11,817 bases of DNA from JBEGQX01 sp041180805. Lineage in GTDB: Bacteria > Planctomycetota > Planctomycetia > Gemmatales > Gemmataceae. The stretch lies in assembly GCA_041180805.1 (NCBI GenBank), contig JBEGQX010000139.1, forward strand, positions 1-11,817. Reading direction: 5' to 3'. A program made the position numbers and the translations under genes. Below, piece by piece: positions 5,826 to 11,817 of the stretch. Under the pieces are notes generated by a model that was not told the DNA's origin, searched no databases, and saw nothing but the letters and a program-made list of their open reading frames with translations. Each line of letters begins with the position of its first letter. Positions within the stretch are counted from its first letter, which is position 1.

Positions 5826-7298
5826 ATGCATGTTTTGAAAAATAATCGCTTCTGCATTCCCTTTCTTGCTTGCCTTGCGCTTTTGGTGGCGCAGTGGAAT
5901 GTTTCCTTTGCCCGGGAACAAACTTCGAAACCAAACTTCGTAGTCATCTTCATGGATGACCTTGGCTACGCGGATATCGGCCCGTTTGGGGCAACCAGAC
6001 AAAAAACACCCAATCTGGATCGCATGGCACAGGAAGGAATGAAACTTACCAGTTTTTATGCCGCACCGGTCTGTTCGGTTTCCCGCGCGCAGTTACTGAC
6101 AGGTTGCTACGGGGCGCGCATTTCCATCCCCGGAGTGTTCTTCCCCGGCCAGAAAAATGGCATTCACTCCAACGAAAAAACCATCGCTGAATACATGAAA
6201 GAACAAGGATATGCGACTGCCTGCGTGGGCAAATGGCACCTTGGTGACCAACCGGAATTCCTTCCCACCAGGCATGGCTTCGATCGTTATTTGGGAATCC
6301 CCTATTCGAATGACATGATCAAGCGTTCGGCCCAATCAGGGGAACGCGTTGTGCCACTGGTCAGGGATGAAAAAGTCATAGAACTGCTGAACGAGGAGGG
6401 TCAAACCAAGCTGGTGGAACGCTACACCGAGGAAGCACAATCCTTCATTCGCAACAGCAAGGATCTTCCCTTTTTCCTGTATATGCCCCATAACGCGGTC
6501 CATACGCCCATTCATCCGGGAAAAGCTTTCCAAGGCAAATCCAGCAATGGAAGGTTTGGCGATTGGGTGGAGGAAACGGACTGGAGCGTGGGAAAAATCT
6601 TTGAGACCCTTCGGGCCGAAAAAAAAGACAGGAACACACTGGTGATTTTCACCAGCGACAACGGCCCCTGGCTGATAAAGGGAGCCGATGGCGGCAGTGC
6701 CGGTCCATTGCGCTCAGGCAAAGGCAGCACTTGGGAAGGTGGCGTTCGGGTGCCGACCATTGCCTGGTGGCCTGGAAAAATTCAGGCTTCTTCCACTTGC
6801 GACACCGTGGCGGGCACGATCGACCTTCTTCCCACGCTGGTCAGCCTGGCAGGCGGAAAGGTCTCTCCTAATCCTGTTATCGATGGCAGGGACATCTCTC
6901 CGATACTTTTGGGCAAAACCAAAGACCCAACCCGTGAAGCCCACTATTATTTCGCAGGATACAACCTGCAGGCAGTAAGGCAGGGTCCCTGGAAACTGGC
7001 TATCACCCCACAGGCAGACACTACCGCCAAGGGCAAGGGAGCGGAATCCAACGAGAAACAGCCACGCCTTTACAATCTGGACAAGGATATTGGCGAGAAG
7101 GAAAATGTGGCGGCACAAAACCCTCAAGTTGTCGCCCGTTTGAAAGCACTGGCCGACAAGATGAGTGATGAAATTGGTGGTAACAAACCATCCGCAAGAA
7201 GACCTGCCGGAGAAGTTGCCAACCCCAAGACCCTTTATCCCATTGTGGATGAACCAGCCAACAACAAAAAAGGTAAAGCGGCCAAAAAGGCTCAATAA
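5826..7298 (+). CDS. Secreted sulfatase (arylsulfatase family, alkaline phosphatase fold)
   Basis: A 490-residue sulfatase that would hydrolyse a sulfate ester in the periplasm or outside the cell. I chose ATG 5826 because AGGA at 5815-5818 stands seven bases before it and a signal peptide follows (hydrophobic core 9-22, cleavage near NVSFA-RE at 29-30); a TTG at 5805 would add seven residues with no such site. Key positions: metal ligands D44-D45 in FMDDLGYAD, the formylglycine motif C83-S-V-S-R87 followed by LLTG, K136 and H138 in GKWHLG, MPHNAVHTP, and D278-N279 in TSDNGPW. The motif has Val where the consensus CxPxR/CxAxR has Pro or Ala, which may affect cysteine maturation by a formylglycine-generating enzyme. 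The C-terminus is a basic, probably disordered tail (NNKKGKAAKKAQ). An A8 run at 6619-6626 stays in frame. The gene sits between the DUF1080 protein and the SGNH gene, 29 bases before the latter. Substrate is not deducible, a sulfated polysaccharide is likely. Confidence 0.93.
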   Translation: MHVLKNNRFCIPFLACLALLVAQWNVSFAREQTSKPNFVVIFMDDLGYADIGPFGATRQKTPNLDRMAQEGMKLTSFYAAPVCSVSRAQLLTGCYGARISIPGVFFPGQKNGIHSNEKTIAEYMKEQGYATACVGKWHLGDQPEFLPTRHGFDRYLGIPYSNDMIKRSAQSGERVVPLVRDEKVIELLNEEGQTKLVERYTEEAQSFIRNSKDLPFFLYMPHNAVHTPIHPGKAFQGKSSNGRFGDWVEETDWSVGKIFETLRAEKKDRNTLVIFTSDNGPWLIKGADGGSAGPLRSGKGSTWEGGVRVPTIAWWPGKIQASSTCDTVAGTIDLLPTLVSLAGGKVSPNPVIDGRDISPILLGKTKDPTREAHYYFAGYNLQAVRQGPWKLAITPQADTTAKGKGAESNEKQPRLYNLDKDIGEKENVAAQNPQVVARLKALADKMSDEIGGNKPSARRPAGEVANPKTLYPIVDEPANNKKGKAAKKAQ

Positions 7299-7327
7299 GC
7301 AAGATTATCCTTCATGAAAGATGCGTT

Positions 7328-8167
7328 ATGACATTTGCCTCGAAGTGGGCTTTGTTCCTTTTGACAAGTTGGATGGTTGCAGGGCTAATGCAAAATCCTT
7401 CAAGTCAACCCAAGGGAGAACCAACCAACGCATCAGAAGCCGCGGCAAAGAAGGCGGCTCTTGAAAAACAGGTGAACGAAAAATACCAGCAATGGAAAGA
7501 ATCACTTTCCCCGGAACGCCAGGCCTGGGAGAAAACACTGGAGGAAAACCTGGGATCTTTCTACCTTCCCATCCACAAACAGGAAAAGGTGCGCGGTGTT
7601 TCCAACGCGTGGGATTTTGTCGAGGATGACCCGAAGCTGCCACGGGTGCTTTTAATCGGCGACTCGGTTTCCCGCGGTTACACACTGGCGGCACGGAAAA
7701 ACTTGAAGGGCATCGCCAATGTTCACCGTGCGCCCGAGAATTGCGGGCCAACTGCCAATGGCATCAAAAAACTTGACATTTGGCTGGGTAAAGGCAAGTG
7801 GGATGTCATTCATTTTAATTTCGGCATTCACGACCGTGCCACAAAACCCCTGGATTATCAGCAGCGCATGGAAACCCTGGTTGCTCGGATGAAAGCCAGC
7901 GGCGCAAAGGTTGTCTGGGCCAGCACCACTCCCATTCCCCCTGACACGAAGGATGGTCCCGCCGCCAGCGAGGCCATTGTCGAGAAAAACCGCATCGCCT
8001 CTGAAATCATGCAGAAAGAAGGCATATCAACGGATGACCTGTTCGGGTTTATCTCCCCGCAACTGGCAAAGGTACAAAACCCGAAGGATGTGCATTTCAA
8101 TGCGGAGGGCTACGAACTGCTGGGTAAACAGGTCGCTGAATCCATCAAGGCAATTATCCAAAAGTAA
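7328..8167 (+). CDS. Secreted SGNH/GDSL-family hydrolase (probable esterase)
   Basis: A 279-residue protein with an N-terminal hydrophobic segment (about 7-21) that should act as a signal peptide, although the cleavage site is unclear. Residues about 32-78 are rich in Ala, Lys, Glu and Gln and look helical, possibly a short coiled coil. The SGNH core starts near 103: LLIGDSVSRGY (block I, nucleophile S113), the block II glycine near G140 in NCGPTANG, FNFGIHD (163-169, block III) and KDVHFNAEGYELLG with D254 and H256 as catalytic Asp/His. Block III has His in place of the Asn of the GxND motif; N164 just before could take over. Such enzymes often deacetylate carbohydrates, and the position directly after a sulfatase suggests removal of acyl decorations from the same glycan (inference). 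The start at 7328 has only a weak GAAAG seven bases upstream. The stop lies 21 bases from the end of the convergent oxidoreductase gene. Confidence 0.85.
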   Translation: MTFASKWALFLLTSWMVAGLMQNPSSQPKGEPTNASEAAAKKAALEKQVNEKYQQWKESLSPERQAWEKTLEENLGSFYLPIHKQEKVRGVSNAWDFVEDDPKLPRVLLIGDSVSRGYTLAARKNLKGIANVHRAPENCGPTANGIKKLDIWLGKGKWDVIHFNFGIHDRATKPLDYQQRMETLVARMKASGAKVVWASTTPIPPDTKDGPAASEAIVEKNRIASEIMQKEGISTDDLFGFISPQLAKVQNPKDVHFNAEGYELLGKQVAESIKAIIQK

Positions 8168-8188
8168 TCACGGTGCCTTTGGTTGAAA

Positions 8189-9499
8189 TCATACCCCCTT
8201 GGGTATGGCCCAGTGGCCGCCTTCGCGGTAGGTTCGCCTGACCAGTTTGTTCGCTTCCGGCGAATCTGTAACCAATTCCTTTTCCGGATCAAAATGAAAC
8301 ATTCTGCCCGTGCGAATCGCAATGTTCCCCAAATGGGCAAGAGCGGCGCTAAGGTGCCCTTCTGCGATATCGCCGTTGGGCATCTTACCGGAACGAACGC
8401 AGTCGAGGAAGTTCTGGTGATGGGCAGGCAAATCAAAACGGCCCTTCATTTCCTCCATCAACTTATTCTTGGGTCCAAACATCTGCCAACCGGAACCCTT
8501 GCCTAAAATCAACATACCCTTGGTCCCATAGAATGCGTTTCCATTCTCATGGCCTTCCTGCACATAGGGCGACCAGATGCGGTGTTCGTAAATCAACTGC
8601 TTGGTGGTGCCCTTGGAACTGGTGGCAGGATATTCAAAGGTGCAATACATGGTATCTGGAAATTGCTGGTCATCTTGGAAGAAATTCTTCCCACCTAATG
8701 CTGATACCACGGATGGATGCTGGTTTACACCCAGACCCCAACGGGCAATATCGATATCATGTACGCCATCATTACCCGCATCGCCGGTGCCAAATTCAAA
8801 CCACCAACGCCAGATGCCCGGAAGCATATTCGCCTGGTAAGGCCTCATGGTTGCAGGGCCAACCCAAAGATCGTAGTCCAGCGCTTCGGGTGGGTTAGAT
8901 GGTTTTAGTTTGCCAATATCCCTGCGAAGCTGGCTGTTCCATGCTTTGGCAACAAGTACCTCGCCGATGGCACCTGCCTGAATTCTTTTCATGGCCTCCA
9001 TAATATGGTCACTGCTTCGTGATTGGGTTCCCACCTGGACTATCCGTTTATTTCTACGGGCTGCCTCAATCATCAGCCTGCCTTCACGAATATTGTGGCT
9101 GCAAGGTTTTTCGACATAGACATGTTTGCCAGCATCACATGCCAGGATGGTTGCGGGACCATGCCAGTGGTCCGGAGTGGCTATCCAGACTGCCTGGATG
9201 GACTTATCGTCCAATACCTGCCTGAGGTCTTTAACCGCCTTGGGCTCTTTTCCTGTCGCATCCTTCACAACCTTTACGGCTGAGGCAAGGCGATTTGCAT
9301 CCGGTTCGCAAAGGTAATCAATGCGCACATCCTTCCTCTGAACCAGAAGTTTCAGGTGGTTGGTTCCCATACCCCCTGGCCCTATGAAACCAATGGATAG
9401 CACATCTTCAGCTTTTGCCCGGGCGGTGCCAGCAAGGAAAAGGCCAGCCCCCGCTGCGAGATTCTGGCCCATGAAAGTTCTTCTGGCTTTGTTGCGCAT
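8189..9499 (-). CDS. Tat-exported Gfo/Idh/MocA-family oxidoreductase
   Basis: A 436-residue NAD(P)-dependent oxidoreductase acting on sugars or cyclitols. The N-terminus has a twin-arginine signal (ARRTFMG, 5-11, then a weakly hydrophobic AAGAGLFLAGTARAKA), so it is probably exported folded with its bound cofactor. The Rossmann nucleotide-binding loop GFIGPGGMG is at 37-45, the ATPDHWHGP segment at 107-115, the EKP motif with the conserved lysine at 130-132, and GNDGVHDIDIARWG at 242-255 carries the second-domain histidine H247. Length and motif order fit the family, especially the Tat-carrying planctomycete group annotated as dehydrogenases. Some family members oxidise the C3 hydroxyl of glycosides, which would make the DUF1080 substrate, but the reaction here is not shown by the sequence. 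The start ATG at 9499 has no strong ribosome binding site (GGGA about eight bases away); the Tat motif supports this start. It is divergent from the RND gene and has its own promoter-like sequence. Confidence 0.93.
   Translation of the reverse strand: MRNKARRTFMGQNLAAGAGLFLAGTARAKAEDVLSIGFIGPGGMGTNHLKLLVQRKDVRIDYLCEPDANRLASAVKVVKDATGKEPKAVKDLRQVLDDKSIQAVWIATPDHWHGPATILACDAGKHVYVEKPCSHNIREGRLMIEAARRNKRIVQVGTQSRSSDHIMEAMKRIQAGAIGEVLVAKAWNSQLRRDIGKLKPSNPPEALDYDLWVGPATMRPYQANMLPGIWRWWFEFGTGDAGNDGVHDIDIARWGLGVNQHPSVVSALGGKNFFQDDQQFPDTMYCTFEYPATSSKGTTKQLIYEHRIWSPYVQEGHENGNAFYGTKGMLILGKGSGWQMFGPKNKLMEEMKGRFDLPAHHQNFLDCVRSGKMPNGDIAEGHLSAALAHLGNIAIRTGRMFHFDPEKELVTDSPEANKLVRRTYREGGHWAIPKGV
8190..8207. 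terminator. Possible terminator hairpin over the end of the oxidoreductase gene
   Basis: CATACCC (8190-8196), loop CCTT, GGGTATG (8201-8207) form a perfect seven-base stem with a four-base loop. On the minus strand the 3' arm overlaps the TGA stop (8191-8189) of the Gfo/Idh/MocA gene and is followed by ATTTCAACC, so only a short T stretch. On the plus strand it lies 23 bases after the SGNH stop, followed by GC-rich sequence with no T run. It could end or stabilise the minus-strand transcript; as an intrinsic terminator it is weak in either direction. Confidence 0.35.
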
Positions 9500-9542
9500 G
9501 GATTAGTTCCCAATAGATTAAAGGAGAGAAGGACGGGTTGAA

Positions 9543-9569
9543 ATTATATCAGTTTCAGGTGCAATTCAA
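9543..9569 (-). promoter_or_regulatory. Extended -10 promoter candidate for the Gfo/Idh/MocA gene
   Basis: Reading the minus strand, TGATATAAT (9551 to 9543) is a perfect TATAAT with the extended TGn, and TTGAAT (9569 to 9564) stands 15 bases upstream as a four-of-six -35. Transcription would start near 9536, leaving a leader of about 37 bases before the ATG at 9499. This is the best promoter match in the window. The plus-strand RND gene has TTGAAA at 9538-9543 in the same gap but no good -10. Confidence 0.45.
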
Positions 9570-9589
9570 CCTTAAAGAAAGACTCAATC

Positions 9590-11817
9590 ATGAATCCCAT
9601 TGTATTTGCCATGCGACATCCCATCACCATGATGATGCTGGTGGTGGCATTGCTTGGAGGCGGAACCCTGGCCCTGGCAAAGATGCGGGTGGACATTTTC
9701 CCGCCGTTGAACATGCCCCGCATCTACGTTTACCTTCAATACGGTGGCATGAGCCCCCAGCAAATGGAAGGGTTGATCGTCAACCAGTTTGAACTTTACT
9801 TTCAATATGTGGATGGGGTTTCTTCCATCGAATCCAGTTCGCTGCAACAGGTGGCGATGGTAAAGCTGGCGTTTTTCCCGGGAACCGACATGGGACTTGC
9901 CATGGCACAGGTTTCCGCCATGTCGCAACGCGCCATGTCCGTCATGCCCATCGGAACACTGCCGCCACTGATCATGCGGATGGATGCCGGTAGCGTGCCC
10001 GTTGGATACCTGGTCATGAAAAGCGAAAAGACCCCGCTTGGTCTTGTGGGAGACTACGCCCAGAACTTTATCCGGCCGCTGGTGCAAAAATATGTTCCAG
10101 GTACGATTGGCACACCTCCATTCGGGCCCAATGTGCGATCTATCCTGGTGAATGTCAACCCGGACAAACTGCGCACCTATAACCTTTCACCGCAAGATAT
10201 CGTTCAGGCCATCATGACAGGCAATGTGGTGATTCCCGCGGGCAATATTTACATCCAAGATCAGATGCCCATGGTGCCCACTAACGCGATGGTGAGAGAC
10301 ATTCAGGAAATAGGAAACATCCCGCTGAAGATGGGAATGAATGTTTACATACGCGATGTCGCCAAGATCACCGACTCCACTGATGTGAATTATGGCTATG
10401 CGCTGGTGGATGGAAGAAAGTCCGTGTATTTGCCCATCATCAAGAAAGATACTGCCTCCACCCTGACCGTGGTATCCAACATCCAGAATGCCATGCCCTA
10501 TTTCAAGGCGGTACTTCCGGAGGATGTCAGCATCAGCTTCCAGTTTGATGAATCCCCCACAGTCATCACGGCGATCAAAAGTGTGGGCACGGAAGGTCTT
10601 ATTGGCGCATCACTTACCGGCTTGATGATCCTTCTGTTCCTTGGTGATTTTCGCAGCGTGATCGTGGTGGTTTGCAATATTCCGCTTGCGTTAATGGGTT
10701 CGCTATTCGGCCTTTATATTACGGGCAACAGCATCAACATCATGTCCCTTGGCGGGCTGGCACTGGCCATTGGTATTTTGGTGGATGAGGCCACCGTGGA
10801 AATCGAGAATATTCACGCCCAAATGCGTGGAAAAATAACCCTTGCCCGGGCGGTTCGCCGGGGCAACCAGATTACCGCCGTCGCCCGCCTTCTGGCGCTC
10901 TTCTGCATTCTTTCGGTATTCATTCCAGCCTTCATCATGGAAGATCCCCTTCGCAGCCTTTTCATGCCTTTGGCCCTTGGTGTGGGCTTTGCCATGATTT
11001 CATCCTACCTGCTATCCAGCACCTTCGTTCCAGTCATGAGCGTTTGGCTGCTGAAGCACCATGAAGATGAGGGGCACCATAAAGTAACCCTTTTTGATCG
11101 TGTGGAGGCAGCTTACGAAAGACTGGTGGGATGGATTGTTTCGCTGAGATGGATCGTGGTTCCCGCCTATGTGGGAGTAGCAGGCCTGGCGATTGTCTTT
11201 TTCGGATCACGCATCGGCCAGGAACTTTTCCCAAAGATCGATTCAGGGCAATTTGTGCTTCGCTTCAGGCCTCCCCCCGGCACCAATTTTGAGATCACCC
11301 GCATGATGGGCCAGAAAATTCTGGAGATCATCGAGCGTGAGGTGGGGCAAAAAAACATCGAAATCAGCATCGGTTATGTGGGGCAGATCGCGCCACAGTT
11401 TGGACTTAACAATATGATCCTTCTCATGCGTGGGCCGGATGATGGCATGCTGCGCATGGCACTGAAGGAAGGCAGCGGGGTCTCCCTGGCACAATTCCGT
11501 GAAAAGATGCGCACCATGCTTCCCAAGGAAATTGCGCCCTGGCTTGCAGGCGTGATTGAAGCCCGTGGCGTACCCGCTGACGAAGCTCGCAAACGCTCTG
11601 CCAACATTTCCTTCGGCTTTGAACCAGGCGACATGGTATCCAATGTGATGAGCTTTGGATCCCCCACACCAGTTGAAATTGTTGTCTATGGCCCCAACCT
11701 GAATCATGTGAAAGCTTATGCCCAGGTGGTTCGCGACAAGATGGCGGCAATTCCAGGCTTGAAAGATGTTCAATTTCACCAGGCACTGGAATACCCCACC
11801 GTGGATGTGAACATCGA
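9590..11817 (+). CDS. RND-family efflux transporter, inner-membrane pump (HAE1/AcrB-like), 3' end outside window
   Basis: The frame is open from ATG 9590 to the last base, 742 codons of an expected 1000 or more, so the C-terminus is missing. It starts with the typical short cytoplasmic end and TM1 (MNPIVFAMRHPITMMM, then a hydrophobic stretch to about 30), followed by KMRVDIFPPLNMP and the periplasmic porter domain with GGMSPQQMEG, SSIESSSLQQV and MPIGTLPPLI. TM2 to TM6 fall roughly at 336-352, 357-380, 388-410, 433-452 and 457-487; TM7 is near 520-541, leading into the second porter half (GQELFPKIDSGQF). In TM4 the proton-relay pair is D399-E400 (ILVDEATVEIENI), where AcrB has two aspartates. 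A purine-rich AAAGAAAG eight bases before the ATG is a modest ribosome binding site. No membrane-fusion protein lies upstream; a partner gene could follow beyond the window. Exports hydrophobic or amphiphilic compounds by proton antiport; substrate unknown. Confidence 0.93.
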   Translation, partial: MNPIVFAMRHPITMMMLVVALLGGGTLALAKMRVDIFPPLNMPRIYVYLQYGGMSPQQMEGLIVNQFELYFQYVDGVSSIESSSLQQVAMVKLAFFPGTDMGLAMAQVSAMSQRAMSVMPIGTLPPLIMRMDAGSVPVGYLVMKSEKTPLGLVGDYAQNFIRPLVQKYVPGTIGTPPFGPNVRSILVNVNPDKLRTYNLSPQDIVQAIMTGNVVIPAGNIYIQDQMPMVPTNAMVRDIQEIGNIPLKMGMNVYIRDVAKITDSTDVNYGYALVDGRKSVYLPIIKKDTASTLTVVSNIQNAMPYFKAVLPEDVSISFQFDESPTVITAIKSVGTEGLIGASLTGLMILLFLGDFRSVIVVVCNIPLALMGSLFGLYITGNSINIMSLGGLALAIGILVDEATVEIENIHAQMRGKITLARAVRRGNQITAVARLLALFCILSVFIPAFIMEDPLRSLFMPLALGVGFAMISSYLLSSTFVPVMSVWLLKHHEDEGHHKVTLFDRVEAAYERLVGWIVSLRWIVVPAYVGVAGLAIVFFGSRIGQELFPKIDSGQFVLRFRPPPGTNFEITRMMGQKILEIIEREVGQKNIEISIGYVGQIAPQFGLNNMILLMRGPDDGMLRMALKEGSGVSLAQFREKMRTMLPKEIAPWLAGVIEARGVPADEARKRSANISFGFEPGDMVSNVMSFGSPTPVEIVVYGPNLNHVKAYAQVVRDKMAAIPGLKDVQFHQALEYPTVDVNI

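Noticed and set aside
6714..7295. 193-codon minus-strand open frame inside the sulfatase gene
   Set aside because: It is antisense to conserved sulfatase sequence and shows only composition-driven hydrophobic stretches.
9584..10087. Long minus-strand open frame opposite the RND gene start
   Set aside because: It lies antisense to a clear RND coding frame, is rich in His and Gly from the complement of Met- and Ala-rich codons, and has no family motifs.
11243..11779. 178-codon minus-strand open frame near the window end
   Set aside because: It is the antisense shadow of the RND porter domain, which reads without interruption on the plus strand.

Overview
The window looks like chromosome from a planctomycete-type bacterium (Planctomycetota). 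This is inferred from gene content: secreted sulfatase, a 3-keto-disaccharide hydrolase (DUF1080) fused to LamG, a ceramidase-like secreted hydrolase, a short SGNH esterase, a Tat-exported Gfo/Idh/MocA oxidoreductase and an RND pump with a VDE motif. No marker gene (rRNA, ribosomal protein) is present, so the phylum is likely but the genus cannot be given. Coding density is high and no gene-free stretch exceeds about 160 bases. I see no tRNA, rRNA, CRISPR array, insertion sequence or attachment site.

Layout. (1) 1-2151, plus strand: the 3' end of an unrecognised probable secreted protein, then, 14 bases later, a secreted ceramidase-like (PF04734) protein; probably one operon. (2) 2156-3274, minus strand: a cytoplasmic M19 membrane-dipeptidase-family enzyme, convergent with the preceding gene (4-base gap). 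(3) 3275-3435: a divergent intergenic region with a 7-bp inverted repeat. (4) 3436-8167, plus strand: a tight array of DUF1080/LamG/beta-propeller protein (broken into two frames at a run of nine A), sulfatase and SGNH hydrolase, with 33- and 29-base gaps, so probably one operon for secreted polysaccharide processing. (5) 8189-9499, minus strand: Tat-exported Gfo/Idh/MocA oxidoreductase, convergent with the SGNH gene, a small hairpin lying over its stop codon and a good extended -10 promoter in front of it. (6) 9590-end, plus strand: the first 742 codons of an RND efflux transporter that runs off the window.

How the genes may work together (inference): the sulfatase, the SGNH esterase and the DUF1080 protein could remove sulfate, acyl and sugar groups from an exported or environmental glycan. 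A periplasmic Gfo/Idh/MocA oxidoreductase is a plausible source of the 3-keto sugars that DUF1080 enzymes act on. The ceramidase-like protein keeps the zinc ligands but not the serine of true ceramidases, so its substrate is open.

The most notable object is 3436-5792. Read with one -1 shift in the A9 run it gives a 785-residue secreted protein in which a complete seven-bladed beta-propeller is inserted inside a LamG domain. The shift falls on an A AAA AAG heptamer with a stop codon one codon later, so sequencing error, a real mutation and programmed slippage all remain possible.
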